DNA of 64,000 nucleotides from Streptomyces sp. DvalAA-43 (GTDB taxonomy: Bacteria > Actinomycetota > Actinomycetes > Streptomycetales > Streptomycetaceae): NCBI RefSeq assembly GCF_900091725.1, contig NZ_FMBW01000043.1, positions 62,001 through 126,000 of the forward strand, in the 5' to 3' direction. The notes beneath the pieces were generated by a model. That model saw only the letters and a list, made by a program, of their open reading frames with translations. It did not search any database and was not told the origin of the DNA. Shown one piece after another: positions 26,494-36,840 of this stretch (positions are counted from its first letter, which is position 1; each line of letters opens with the position of its first letter). A program made the position numbers and the translations under genes.

Positions 26494-27657
26494 CTAGGAG
26501 GTGCGGGTGCTGCGCGTATTACGGATGGTGCTCGCGGCCTGGTCGTAGATCTGGGCGTACCGCTCGTACCGCTCGACGCGGCGCCGGTTGGCACGGCGGA
26601 ACCTGCGGGCCACCAGCCGGGCCAGGTCCGCGGCGCCGACCATACCCGCCTCCGGGCCGAGCTGTGCCTTGGTGATCCGGGCCTCGGGGCGGTAGCCGCG
26701 GCCGGTGAGATGGCGTTTGAAGGCGTCCCTGGCGGGGCCGATGAGCAGGTCGTCGGCGGCGCTGACACCGCCTCCGATGACGAAGCAGGAGGGGTCGAGC
26801 GCGGCGGCCAGATTGGCGATGCCCACGCCGAGCCACTGGCCGATGTCCTGGAGGAGCTCGACGCACATCGCGTCGCCCTCGCGGGCCAGTTCGGTGATGA
26901 GGGGCCCGGTGATGTCGGGGATGTTGCCCTTGACCCGCTCGATGATGCCGTGCGCCACCGGGGAGTCCGCGGCGGCCAGCTCCTTGGCCTCCCGGACGAG
27001 CGCGTTGCCGGAGCTGTACTGCTCCCAGCAGCCGCGGTTCCCGCAGGGGCAGCGGTGCCCGCCGGGCACCACCTGCATGTGGCCGAACTCACCGGCGACG
27101 CCGTACTTGCCGCGCTTGACCTGGCCGTCCTCCAGGATCGCGCCGCCGATGCCGGTACCGAGCGTGATCATGACGAGATGGTCCTCGCCGCGGCCCGCGC
27201 CGAAGCGCCACTCCGCCCACGCGGCGGTGTTGGCGTCGTTGTCGACCATGACGGGGACGACGAGCCGGGAGGCGAGGGCGTCGCGCAGCGGTTCGTCGCG
27301 CCAGGCGAGGTGCGGGGCGAAGAGCACCTTGGAGCGGTCCGCGTCGACCCAGCCGGCCGCCCCGATGCCGACGGCGTGCACATCGTGCCGGTCGGAGAGG
27401 TCGAGGACCAGCTCCACGATGGTGTCCTCGACGACCTTGGGGCTCTTGGACTTGTCCGGCGTCTCGGTGCGCAGCTGCTCCAGGATGTTGCCGTCGGCGT
27501 CGACGACGCCCGCCATCACCTTCGTACCGCCGATGTCGATGCCGACGGTGGGTACCCGCGGTGCCGTGAGGTGCGAGCGCCGCTCCCGGGTGCCCACCGT
27601 CCGCAGGACGGTGGCGCGGGCGGAGCCGCGGTGTGTGAAGTCGCGGTACGTGCTCAT
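26494..27657 (-). CDS. ROK-family sugar kinase (glucokinase-like)
   Basis: A 387-residue ROK protein. After about 35 extra N-terminal residues comes the phosphate loop VGIDIGGTKVMAGV, then the catalytic VDNDANTAAWAEW and LGTGIGGAIL. GEFGHMQV and the zinc motif CPCGNRGCWEQY follow. No helix-turn-helix is present, so it is an enzyme and not a ROK repressor. The closest type is glucokinase, but the sugar may be that of the adjacent ABC transporter. The C-terminal tail is unusually arginine-rich (RRFRRANRRRVERY). Start ATG 27657 is used because the upstream in-frame extension is low-complexity. Confidence 0.88.
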   Translation of the reverse strand: MSTYRDFTHRGSARATVLRTVGTRERRSHLTAPRVPTVGIDIGGTKVMAGVVDADGNILEQLRTETPDKSKSPKVVEDTIVELVLDLSDRHDVHAVGIGAAGWVDADRSKVLFAPHLAWRDEPLRDALASRLVVPVMVDNDANTAAWAEWRFGAGRGEDHLVMITLGTGIGGAILEDGQVKRGKYGVAGEFGHMQVVPGGHRCPCGNRGCWEQYSSGNALVREAKELAAADSPVAHGIIERVKGNIPDITGPLITELAREGDAMCVELLQDIGQWLGVGIANLAAALDPSCFVIGGGVSAADDLLIGPARDAFKRHLTGRGYRPEARITKAQLGPEAGMVGAADLARLVARRFRRANRRRVERYERYAQIYDQAASTIRNTRSTRTS

Positions 27658-27791
27658 CGTCCCTGCGGGGTCTGGGGGGAGCCGGGGGCGGTGCTCCCGG
27701 CGGCGGACTGCGCCCGTCGGGCTCGATTCTGCCACTGCCGGGGCACCGGGGCTGGCGGACCGGTGCGTACGGGCCCGGTCCCGGCCGGGGG

Positions 27792-28652
27792 CTACTCGGG
27801 TTCGCCGGTCCCCGGGTGGGCGCCGGGGAGGGGCGGTGCGGGGGCCCGCTCCAGCTCGTGGCTGAGCTCCTCCAGCTCGCTGCCGCCCGCCATCTGGCGG
27901 GTCAGCTCGTCCAGCGTGATGCTCCCCTTGGTGTGGCTTCCGGACATGGCGCCCCGCTTCAGCAGCACGAAACGGTCACCGACCAGATACGCGTGGTGCG
28001 GGTTGTGCGTGATGAGGACCACGCCGAGACCGGCGTCGCGGGCGGCCGCGACGTACTTGAGCACGACCCCGGACTGCTTGACGCCGAGCGCGGCGGTGGG
28101 CTCGTCCAGGACGAGGACCTTGGCGCCGAAGTGGACGGCCCGAGCGATGGCGACGCACTGGCGCTCGCCGCCGGAGAGGGTGCCGATCGGCTGGTCGACG
28201 TCGCGCAGGTCGATCCCCATGCGCAGCAGCTCGGAGCGGGTCGTCTCGCGCATCCGCCGCGCGTCGAGGCGTTTGAAGGGACCCGCGCCGGTGGTCGGCT
28301 CGGAGCCGAGGAAGAAGTTGCGCCAGACCGGCATCAACGGGACGACGGCCAGGTCCTGGTAGACCGTGGCGATGCCGCGGTCCAGGGCGTCGCGCGGATT
28401 GACGAGGGTGGTCTCCTCGCCGTCGATGAGGAAGGTCCCGGCGTCGTGCCGGTGCAGCCCCGCGATGATCTTGATCAGGGTGGACTTGCCGGCGCCGTTG
28501 TCGCCGAGCACGCAGGAGATCTCCCCGGCGTGGACCTCCAGCGAGACGTCCGTCAGGGCCTTGATGTTGCCGTAGAACTTGCTGACGTGGTCCAGCTCGA
28601 CGAGCGCCCGGCGGGGCGCCTCCGGGTCGGCCGGGGCCTGGGGGGCCGTCAT
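27792..28652 (-). CDS. Sugar ABC transporter ATPase, single-domain FrcA-like
   Basis: A 286-residue ATPase. Walker A is [18 protein letters not shown], signature [15 protein letters not shown] and Walker [13 protein letters not shown]. It resembles ribose/fructose-type (CUT2) ATPases but has one NBD, whereas most of that class carry two fused NBDs in about 500 residues. FrcA-type systems are the known exception. The ATG overlaps the permease stop as ATGA. The C-terminal 30 residues are proline-rich. The sugar is unknown. Confidence 0.88.
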   Translation of the reverse strand: MTAPQAPADPEAPRRALVELDHVSKFYGNIKALTDVSLEVHAGEISCVLGDNGAGKSTLIKIIAGLHRHDAGTFLIDGEETTLVNPRDALDRGIATVYQDLAVVPLMPVWRNFFLGSEPTTGAGPFKRLDARRMRETTRSELLRMGIDLRDVDQPIGTLSGGERQCVAIARAVHFGAKVLVLDEPTAALGVKQSGVVLKYVAAARDAGLGVVLITHNPHHAYLVGDRFVLLKRGAMSGSHTKGSITLDELTRQMAGGSELEELSHELERAPAPPLPGAHPGTGEPE

Positions 28653-29701
28653 TTCGTCGCCTCCGCGCGCTTGCGTACCCATGCGTTGAGCAGGGTGGCC
28701 AGGAGCAGCATGGCTCCGAGGAAGAACTTGAACCAGTCCGGGTTCCACTCCGCGTACACGATGCCCTTGCTGGTCATGCCGAAGATGAAGGCACCGACCG
28801 CGGAGCCGATCGCGGAGCCGTAGCCGCCGGTGATCAGGCAGCCGCCGATGACGGCCGCGATGATGTAGATCAGTTCGTTGCCGACGCCCTCGCCGGACTG
28901 CACCACGTCGAACGAGAAGAGCAGGTGCTGGCCGGAGACCCAGGCGGCGAAGGCGACCCCGAGGTAGAGCCCGATCTTGGTACGGATCACCGGGACGCCG
29001 ACCGCGCGGGCCGCGTCGGCCTCGCCGCCGACCGCGAAGATCCAGTTGCCGAAGCGGGTACGGAGCAGGATCCAGGTGGCGATCGCGACGAGCACGGCCC
29101 ACCACAGGATGGTGACCTTGAACTCGACGCCGCCGATGGTCCACTGCGAGGCGAAGACCTTGCGGGCCGAGTCGAAACCCTCCATGTCGCCGATGGACTT
29201 CGTGGACACGGTCCCGCTGATCAGCTTGGTGAAGCCCAGATTGAGGCCGGTCAGCATCAGGAACGTACCGAGCGTGATGATGAAGCTCGGCAGTTTGGTC
29301 CGGGTCAGCATGAAGCCGTTGAACGCCCCGAAGGCCAGGGTGACCAGCAGCGACACGAAGACGCCGACCCAGACGTTGGCCGTCATCTGATAGCTGAACA
29401 TCGACGAGATCAGCGCGGAGCTGGTGACCAGCACACCGGCGGAGAGGTCGAACTCGCCGCCGATCATCAGCAGCGCCACCGGCGCCGCCATGATCCCGAT
29501 CGTCGAGGCCGCGTAGAGCACCGTGCCGAGGCTGGAGGCGCGCAGGAAGCTGTCGGCGACGATCGAGAAGAAGATGAAGACGGCCGCGGCGCCGACCACC
29601 GAGCCGAGCTCGGGACGGCCGAGCAGTCTGCGCAGCGGCGAGGTACGCAGCAGCCGCTCGTCGGCCCCGGCCGGGGCGGACGGTCCGGCGACGCTGCTCA
29701 T
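28649..29701 (-). CDS. Sugar ABC transporter permease
   Basis: A 350-residue BPD_transp_2 (RbsC/FrcC-like) permease with about nine to ten helices. Landmarks are [31 protein letters not shown] and the EAA-like stretch [35 protein letters not shown] lies near the end. It is coupled at both ends by ATGA overlaps with the binding protein (29698) and the ATPase (28652). Confidence 0.92.
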   Translation of the reverse strand: MSSVAGPSAPAGADERLLRTSPLRRLLGRPELGSVVGAAAVFIFFSIVADSFLRASSLGTVLYAASTIGIMAAPVALLMIGGEFDLSAGVLVTSSALISSMFSYQMTANVWVGVFVSLLVTLAFGAFNGFMLTRTKLPSFIITLGTFLMLTGLNLGFTKLISGTVSTKSIGDMEGFDSARKVFASQWTIGGVEFKVTILWWAVLVAIATWILLRTRFGNWIFAVGGEADAARAVGVPVIRTKIGLYLGVAFAAWVSGQHLLFSFDVVQSGEGVGNELIYIIAAVIGGCLITGGYGSAIGSAVGAFIFGMTSKGIVYAEWNPDWFKFFLGAMLLLATLLNAWVRKRAEATK

Positions 29702-30711
29702 CGGGTCCCCCGCTTGGTGTACTGGGCCAGCTCGGCGGCGTCCTTCGCGGTGATGATCTGCGGGCCGGTGAGGACCGGGCGGCCGCCCCCGAGCACATTG
29801 CCGTTGTAGCGGTAGAGCCAGAGCAGGTCGACCGCCTCGTACCCCTGGAGGTACGGCTGCTGGTCGACCGCGAAGCCGAGGGTCTTGTCCGTCAGGGCCG
29901 TGGCGACCTTGGCGTTCAGGTCGAAGGTGTCGATCTCGGCCTTGCTGCCCGCGGTCTTCTTCGCCTTGACGGCGGCGTCCGCGAACGGCGCGCCGAGGGT
30001 GACGACCGCGTCGATGTCCTTGTCGGCCTGGAGCTTCGCCTCGATGGAGGCCTGGACGTCGGGCATGTTGGTGCCCTCGACGTAGAGGTTCTGCAGCTGC
30101 CCGTCGAAGGTCTTCTTCGCTCCGGCGCAGCGCTGCTCGTGGCCGACGTTGCCCTGCTCGTGCAGGATGCACAGGGCCTTCTTGCGGCCCCGCGCGTTGA
30201 GCTCCTCGCCGACCGCCTCGCCCGCGATGGACTCGTCCTGGCCGATGTGGGTCAGCGCGCCGAACCGCTTGGACTCCGCGGAGCCGGAGTTCACCGTGAT
30301 CACCGGGATGCCGGCCTTGACGGCCTTGGTCACGACGTCCTTCATCGCGTCCGGCTTGGCGAGGGTGACGATCAGCCCGTCGACCTTCTGGTCGATGGCG
30401 GCCTGTACCAGCTGGGCCTGCTGCTGCGCCTCGTCGTTGTGCGAGTACAGGAACTTGATGTTGTCCTTGACGGCCGCCTGCTCGGCGCCGCGCTGGACGA
30501 TGTCCCAGAAGGTGTCGCCGTCGCCCGAGTGGGTGACCATGGCGAAGGTCCAGCGGGGCGTGTCCACCGCGGCCCGGCCCTCGGCGGCGGCCTGGGCCGC
30601 GCGCTCCTCCGCCCGCTTGCCGCCGGTGCTGCTGCATCCCACGAGGGACACCCCGAGCACCGCCGCAAGCACGACGCCCATCGCACGTACCCCTGTCCGA
30701 ACCCTTGCCAC
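29698..30711 (-). CDS. Sugar ABC transporter substrate-binding lipoprotein
   Basis: A 337-residue periplasmic-binding protein of the ribose-binding family. A short signal peptide ends with lipobox SLVGC at about residues 21-25. Domain features are [34 protein letters not shown] and a hinge near [10 protein letters not shown]. Start GTG 30711 has AGGGC upstream, and a longer frame to 30867 is arginine-rich and non-coding in character. Neighbouring GntR and Idh/MocA genes suggest a polyol or hexose such as an inositol-like substrate, but the sequence does not settle it. Confidence 0.9.
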   Translation of the reverse strand: MARVRTGVRAMGVVLAAVLGVSLVGCSSTGGKRAEERAAQAAAEGRAAVDTPRWTFAMVTHSGDGDTFWDIVQRGAEQAAVKDNIKFLYSHNDEAQQQAQLVQAAIDQKVDGLIVTLAKPDAMKDVVTKAVKAGIPVITVNSGSAESKRFGALTHIGQDESIAGEAVGEELNARGRKKALCILHEQGNVGHEQRCAGAKKTFDGQLQNLYVEGTNMPDVQASIEAKLQADKDIDAVVTLGAPFADAAVKAKKTAGSKAEIDTFDLNAKVATALTDKTLGFAVDQQPYLQGYEAVDLLWLYRYNGNVLGGGRPVLTGPQIITAKDAAELAQYTKRGTR

Positions 30712-31042
30712 GACGCCGTGCCCTTCTTGTGCTGCTCGCTGTACCGCTGGGAGGGGCCGGGGATGATGTGCACCCGGCCCGGCTGGCCAAGTATCCCCGA
30801 GCGGTCGGCGCCGCCGCCCGGCAGGGGCGGGACGCGTGTGTCGGCGCCGGGCGCGCGGGGGGTTCACCGGGTACCGCGCACGGTGTGTTTCTCCGGCTGC
30901 GACCCGTCGTCGGCGGTGATCGGGGGTGCTGCCTCGCGAAAGGTACGCATGGTGGGTCCGCCCTCTCTCCCGGCCGCCCGAGTGCGGCTGGAGGAGTTCT
31001 AGCGGTGGCCGTACGCGACGTCAACGGGCCGTGCGGCCGTCG
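30712..31042. other. 331-bp gap between sugar-binding protein and GntR genes
   Basis: I find no supportable gene here. The stretch should hold the promoter for the leftward sugar-transport operon. I can pick out no convincing -35/-10 pair and no clear copy of the palindrome seen at 31845. Confidence 0.5.
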
Positions 31043-31801
31043 TCACCGTACGAGCAGCTGGAAATCGAAGGTGTAGCGCGAGGCCCGGTAGAGGTGGGAG
31101 CCGTACTCGACCGCCCGCCCGGTGTCGTCGAAGGTGGTGCGTGTCATCGTCAGTACGGCGGCCCCCACCGCCTCGGCGAGCCGGGCCGCCTCGTCGGCGG
31201 TGGCGAGCCGGGCGCCCACGGTCTGGCGGGCGCTGTGCAGGGTGATCCCGGCGCCGCGCAGCATCCGGTACAGGCCGGTGGCCTCCAGCCGTTCGGTGTC
31301 CAGGTCGACGATCCCCGGCGGCAGGTGGTTGCGCAGGAGGGCCAGCGGCTCGCCGTGCGCGTACCGCAGCCGCTCGACGAGGTGGACGTCGGTGCCCTCG
31401 GCGAGTCCGAGCGCGTCGGCCGTCTCCGGACCGGCCGGCTCGACGGTGTTGCGCAGGACACGGGTCGTGGGGTGCCCGCCCGCGCTCTCCAGGTCGTCGT
31501 AGAGGCTGCTCAGTTCGAGCGGGCGGCGGACCGTGCTGTGCACGACCTGGGTGCCGACACCACGACGGCGGACCATCAGCCCCTTGTCGACCAGCGACTG
31601 GATGGCCTGGCGGACCGTGGGCCGGGACAGGCCGAGCCGGGCCGCGAGCTCGATCTCGTTGCCGAGGAGGCTGCCGGGGGCGAGTCGGCCCTGCTCGACG
31701 GCGGCCTCCAGCTGCTGGGCAAGCTGGAAGTACAGGGGGATCGGGCTGGTGCGGTCCACGCCGAGTTCGAGTGCGGCGGGGTCGGTGGTGGGTTTGGGCA
31801 C
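31043..31801 (-). CDS. GntR-family regulator, HutC subfamily
   Basis: A 252-residue regulator. The N-terminal winged helix (about 18-85) contains IPLYFQLAQQLEAAVEQG, NEIELAARLGLSRPTVRQAI and the wing KGLMVRRRGVGTQV. A UTRA effector domain follows, with VHLVERLRYAHGEPLALLRN and GAGITLHSARQTVGA. UTRA domains bind small sugars or related ligands. It lies between the sugar-transport operon and the divergent Idh/MocA gene, so it probably controls both through the palindrome at 31845. The start is GTG 31801. Confidence 0.9.
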   Translation of the reverse strand: MPKPTTDPAALELGVDRTSPIPLYFQLAQQLEAAVEQGRLAPGSLLGNEIELAARLGLSRPTVRQAIQSLVDKGLMVRRRGVGTQVVHSTVRRPLELSSLYDDLESAGGHPTTRVLRNTVEPAGPETADALGLAEGTDVHLVERLRYAHGEPLALLRNHLPPGIVDLDTERLEATGLYRMLRGAGITLHSARQTVGARLATADEAARLAEAVGAAVLTMTRTTFDDTGRAVEYGSHLYRASRYTFDFQLLVR

Positions 31802-31844
31802 GCGTGGAGGGTAACCCTCGTGTCGGAAGGCCGATAGTCCGGTC

Positions 31845-31868
31845 GTCCTGTTGTCCGGACAGCAGGAC
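31845..31868. promoter_or_regulatory. 24-bp near-perfect palindrome, probable GntR operator
   Basis: Arms GTCCTG and CAGGAC flank a TGTCCGGACA core, with only one mismatched base pair over 24 bp. The site lies 44 bp before the GntR start and 70 bp before the dehydrogenase start, in the space between divergent promoters. Confidence 0.65.
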
Positions 31869-31897
31869 CAACGAACAAGCCGCAGCTTGTCCGGACA
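31851..31897 (+). repeat. Direct repeat of TTGTCCGGACA
   Basis: The 11-mer TTGTCCGGACA occurs at 31851-31861 (inside the palindrome) and again at 31887-31897, 36 bp apart. The second copy sits just before a TTGACA hexamer at 31903-31908 that may be the dehydrogenase -35 element. Confidence 0.6.
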
Positions 31898-31937
31898 TAT
31901 GGTTGACAGCGCAGGCGGCGGACGGCACGTTGGGTCC

Positions 31938-32960
31938 ATGCGTATCGGACTCATCGGCACCGGCCGGATCGGTTCCTTCCACGCGGGCGTGCTGGCCCGC
32001 CATCCCGAGGTGGACGCCCTGGTGGTGACGGACACCGACGGGGCGCGGGCCGCCGAGGTGGCGCGGCGCCTCGGCGCGACGACCGCCCCGGACGCCGCCG
32101 AGGTGTTCGGCGCGGGGGTGGACGCCGTGGTGATCGCCTCGGCCACCTCGGCGCACGCGGAGCTGATCGGCCGGGCCGCGCGGGCGGGGCTCCCGGCGTT
32201 CTGCGAGAAGCCGATCGCCCTGGACCTGCCGGGGACCCTGGCCGCGCTGCGCGAGGTCGAGCGGGCCGGGAGCGTGCTCCAGCTGGGCTTCATGCGCAGG
32301 TTCGACGCGGGGTACCGGGCGGCCCGCGCCGCCGTGCGGGGCGGGGCGCTGGGCAGGCTGCACACCGTGCGGGCGGTGACGATGGACCCCGCCCCGCCGC
32401 CCGCCGCCTATCTGCCGCTCTCCGGGGGGCTCTACCGGGACTGTCTCGTCCATGACTTCGACATGCTGCGGTGGGTGACGGGCCGCGAGGTGACGGAGGT
32501 GTACGCCGCCGGATCGGACGCCGGGCCCGGGATGTTCCGGGCGGCGGGCGACGTCGACACGGCGGCGGTCCTGCTGACTCTCGACGACGGCACCCTGGCC
32601 ACAGCGGCGGCCACCCGCTGCAACGGAGCGGGCTACGACGTGCGGATGGAGCTGGCGGGCGAGCTGGACCAGATCACGGTCGGCCTGGACGCCCGCACGC
32701 CGGTCACCTCGGCCGAGCCCCAGGGCCCCCCGGCCCCCACCGGCCCCTGGCCCGGCTTCCTGGAGCGGTTCGCCCCGGCGTACGAGGCCGAACTGGACGC
32801 GTTCGTACAGATGGTGCGGGGCGAGCGGCCCAATCCCTGCGACGGCCGGGAGGCGTGGTCCGCGCTGCTGATCGCGGAGGCGTGCGAGGTGTCGCGCCGG
32901 GAGCGGCGCCCCGTGACGATCGCGGAGATCGCCGACGGCGCGGCGCCGCCCCGGCCCTGA
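31938..32960 (+). CDS. Idh/MocA-family oxidoreductase (inositol 2-dehydrogenase-like)
   Basis: A 340-residue Gfo/Idh/MocA dehydrogenase. The Rossmann loop is MRIGLIGTGRIGSFHAGVL, the conserved EKP is in FCEKPIALDL, and LYRDCLVHDFDMLRW carries the HD(F)D catalytic segment. These enzymes oxidise inositols or sugars with NAD(P). ATG 31938 follows a TTGACA at 31903 by a distance that implies a very short or absent leader. An in-frame extension back to 31851 would run through the operator repeats and is rejected. It is divergent from the GntR gene. Confidence 0.88.
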   Translation: MRIGLIGTGRIGSFHAGVLARHPEVDALVVTDTDGARAAEVARRLGATTAPDAAEVFGAGVDAVVIASATSAHAELIGRAARAGLPAFCEKPIALDLPGTLAALREVERAGSVLQLGFMRRFDAGYRAARAAVRGGALGRLHTVRAVTMDPAPPPAAYLPLSGGLYRDCLVHDFDMLRWVTGREVTEVYAAGSDAGPGMFRAAGDVDTAAVLLTLDDGTLATAAATRCNGAGYDVRMELAGELDQITVGLDARTPVTSAEPQGPPAPTGPWPGFLERFAPAYEAELDAFVQMVRGERPNPCDGREAWSALLIAEACEVSRRERRPVTIAEIADGAAPPRP

Positions 32961-32965
32961 GGCCG

Positions 32966-33391
32966 TCAGGCGGACGGCGGGGCGGCCGACAGCACGGTCC
33001 CCTGCGCGACCGCGCAGAGCGTCCGCTCCCCGTCCTCCGCCGCGGCGAACAGCTCGCAGCGGACCACCGCCTGGCGGCGGCCGGTGTGCGCGACCTCGGC
33101 GTGGGCGACGAGGGTGCGGCCGGTGGCGGGCCGGACGTACTGGATGGAGAAGCCACCGGTCAGTACGGCCCGGCCGAGGGTCGTACCGGCGGCGAAGGTG
33201 ATCGCGTTGTCGGCCGCGTAGGCGAGGACCCCGCCGTGCAGAAAGCCGTTCTGCTGCTGGAGTTCCTGGCGGATGTCGACTTCGAGGGTGGCCGCGCCGT
33301 CCCCGAAGGCGGTGATCCGCGCCCCCACCAGTTCGCTGAACGGCTGGCTGTCGAGCACCCTCCGCGCCATCGGCAGGTCAAGTCCGGTCAT
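32966..33391 (-). CDS. PaaI-type hotdog thioesterase
   Basis: A 141-residue hotdog-fold protein with FSELVGARITAFGDG, then NGFLHGGVLAYAADNA (the HGG motif with the following helix acid) and VRPATGRTLVAHAEV. PaaI-type enzymes hydrolyse aryl- or acyl-CoA. AAGGAG lies 6 bp before ATG 33391. It starts 16 bp after the P450 gene, so the two are probably cotranscribed. The CoA substrate is unknown. Confidence 0.87.
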   Translation of the reverse strand: MTGLDLPMARRVLDSQPFSELVGARITAFGDGAATLEVDIRQELQQQNGFLHGGVLAYAADNAITFAAGTTLGRAVLTGGFSIQYVRPATGRTLVAHAEVAHTGRRQAVVRCELFAAAEDGERTLCAVAQGTVLSAAPPSA

Positions 33392-33407
33392 CACAGAGCT
33401 CCTTGTC

Positions 33408-34625
<1,218 letters not shown>

Positions 34626-34688
34626 GGGATCGCCCCTCCCGGTCGGACCGCCCGTTCGGCCCGGTCGTTTCGGACAGAACGGTTCACC

Positions 34689-35423
34689 CTATGCCGACGG
34701 TTCCCCGCCGTCGTCGTCGAGCAGGCCCGCGTCGTGCACCAACAGCGCGATCTGGACACGGTTGTTGAAGCCGAACCTGGCCAGGATCCGGGACACCTGG
34801 GTCTTCACGGTCGCCACGCTGAGATAGAGCGTCGCGGCGATCTCCGCGTTGGAACGGCCGTGGGCGACGGCGATCGCGACCTCGCGTTCCCGCTCGGCGA
34901 GGGCGGCGATCCGCTGCCGCGCCCGGTCGGCGCGGTCCATGCGCTCGTCGTGGCCGCCGCGGGGACCGGTCCCGGCGGCACGGTCCATGAGCCGACGGGT
35001 CACCGCGGGCGACAGCACCGGGTCCCCGGCCGCCACCCGTCGCACCGATTCGACGATCTGTGCCGGCGGGGTGTCCTTCAGGACGAATCCGGCCGCCCCG
35101 GCGCGGATGGCCCGCAACACCTGTTCGTCGGCGTGGAACGTCGTCAGGACGATGACCTCCGGGGCGTCGGGCCGGGTGCGCAGTGCCTCGGTCGCGGTCA
35201 GCCCGTCCATGGCCGGCATCCGGATGTCCATCAGCACCACGTCGGGGCGCAGCCGGTCGACGAGACCGGCGACCTCCGTGCCGTCCGCCCCCTCCCCCAC
35301 GATGTCGATGTCGTCGGCGCCGCCGAGCATGAGGGCGAGTCCCGCCCGTACGAGCGGGTCGTCGTCGACGATGAGCAGCCGGACGGGCCGTGCCACGGGA
35401 TCCATCGGGGTGGGGGTGGTCAT
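34689..35423 (-). CDS. NarL-family response regulator
   Basis: A 244-residue regulator with a receiver domain (LLIVDDDPLVRAGL, phospho-Asp in VVLMDIRMPAMDG, then VLTTFHADE and FVLKDTPP) and a C-terminal LuxR-type helix-turn-helix. The latter contains AEREREVAIAVAHGRSNAEI and LYLSVATVKTQVSRILARFG. Its sensor kinase is encoded directly upstream at 35506-36723, 82 bp away. ATG 35423 is used; an internal ATG at about 35405 is possible. Confidence 0.92.
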   Translation of the reverse strand: MTTPTPMDPVARPVRLLIVDDDPLVRAGLALMLGGADDIDIVGEGADGTEVAGLVDRLRPDVVLMDIRMPAMDGLTATEALRTRPDAPEVIVLTTFHADEQVLRAIRAGAAGFVLKDTPPAQIVESVRRVAAGDPVLSPAVTRRLMDRAAGTGPRGGHDERMDRADRARQRIAALAEREREVAIAVAHGRSNAEIAATLYLSVATVKTQVSRILARFGFNNRVQIALLVHDAGLLDDDGGEPSA

Positions 35424-35505
35424 GGCGACCACCGTAGTCAGGCCCGCACCCCGGACGTACCGGGGACCGTCGTACCCGCCCCTGACCGCCACGCCGCCGT
35501 GGCCG

Positions 35506-36723
35506 TCAGGCCGGCCACGGCAGCGTGGCCCGGATACGGAAGCCGCCGTCCGGCAGCGGCCCGTGGTCGAGGCCGCCCCCGGCCAGGGTGGCGCGTTCGG
35601 TGAGTCCGATGAGCCCCTGGCCGGAGCCGGGTACCTGCTCGAAGGGCCGGGTGGGTGCCGGATTGCGCACCTCGACGGTGAGCCCCTGGCCCGGAGCGCC
35701 GGTGACCGTGACGGTGACCTCGGCGCCGGGCGCGTGTTTGCGGGCGTTGGTCAGGCCCTCCTGGACGATGCGGTAGACGGTTCGGCCGGTGGCGGCGGGG
35801 GCGGTGGCGGGGTCGCCGACGTGGTTGTCGAGGGTGACCTTCATGCCGGCCGGCCGGGATTCGGCGATCAGCTCGTCGAGGCTGGCGAGGGTGGGCTGCG
35901 GCCTGTCGCCGTCGCTCTCGCCGGGGCTGCGCAGGACTCCGATGATCTCGCGGAGGTCCTGGAGCGCCTCGTGGGCGCTGTCCCGGATGACCCCGGCCGC
36001 CCGTGCCACCTCGGCGGTCGGTGCGTCGGGGCGGAATTCGAGGGCACCGGCGTGGACGCTGAGCAGGGTAAGCCGGTGGGCGAGGACGTCGTGCATCTCG
36101 CGGGCGATGGCCTCGCGGGCCAGCCGCTGTGCCTGTTCGGCACGGAGCGCCGCCTCGGTCTCGGCCCGGCGGGCCCGCTCGCGCAGGGTGACGACGAGCT
36201 GGCGCCTGGAGCGTACGACCATGCCCCAGCTGATCACCAGCAGCGGCAGCAGCACCCCCATGACCGTGGCCCCGAGGAACGAGGTGTCCGGGTCGGGGCG
36301 CAGATACGGCTGTACGGGGGCCAGCGCCAGGGCGAGCGCCCCGACGGCCGCCACGGGCCGGAACGGCCGGTGCACGGCCACGCCGAACAGCGCGACGAGC
36401 ATGGCCCCCGCCGAGACCGGCTCGATCGCGGCGACCAGGACCAGGGCCACCGCGACGCCGACCGGCCACCGCCGCCGCACCCACAGGGCGCAGCAGGCCA
36501 GCGCGCCGATCACGATGTCGGCGGCCAGGATGCCGTCGGGGGTGGAGCGGTCGGCCTCGATCGCGGCCGCCGCGAGCATGCCGATCCCGGCCGCGCAGAA
36601 GAAGGCGGTCAGGTCGACGGCCCAGTCCCGCACGGTGCGTCGGGAGCGGCCGCGCCGGTCGCCGGGCAGCTCGGGGTCGGCCATCGCCGAGGGCAGCAGC
36701 CAGCGGTACTCCGTACGCGTCAT
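35506..36723 (-). CDS. Two-component sensor histidine kinase, HisKA_3 type
   Basis: A 405-residue kinase with about four to six N-terminal membrane helices (about 35-170), a coiled linker, and the phospho-acceptor helix IAREMHDVLAHRLTLLSVHA. An HATPase domain follows with RIVQEGLTNARKHAPGA and GSGQGLIGLTERA. It pairs with the NarL-type regulator downstream. Membrane-embedded N-termini of this sort often sense lipid, cell-envelope or drug stress. No ligand domain is evident. Confidence 0.92.
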   Translation of the reverse strand: MTRTEYRWLLPSAMADPELPGDRRGRSRRTVRDWAVDLTAFFCAAGIGMLAAAAIEADRSTPDGILAADIVIGALACCALWVRRRWPVGVAVALVLVAAIEPVSAGAMLVALFGVAVHRPFRPVAAVGALALALAPVQPYLRPDPDTSFLGATVMGVLLPLLVISWGMVVRSRRQLVVTLRERARRAETEAALRAEQAQRLAREAIAREMHDVLAHRLTLLSVHAGALEFRPDAPTAEVARAAGVIRDSAHEALQDLREIIGVLRSPGESDGDRPQPTLASLDELIAESRPAGMKVTLDNHVGDPATAPAATGRTVYRIVQEGLTNARKHAPGAEVTVTVTGAPGQGLTVEVRNPAPTRPFEQVPGSGQGLIGLTERATLAGGGLDHGPLPDGGFRIRATLPWPA

Positions 36724-36840
36724 GCCCCAAAACTACCCAGGTCAGACGGATGACCTCGGCCGCTGGTACGCGTCGAGCGACCAAAGTCGCGGAACACGAG
36801 ACTTTCGGACGGGGCGCGGGGCCGGTGGCCGTCGCCCGGC

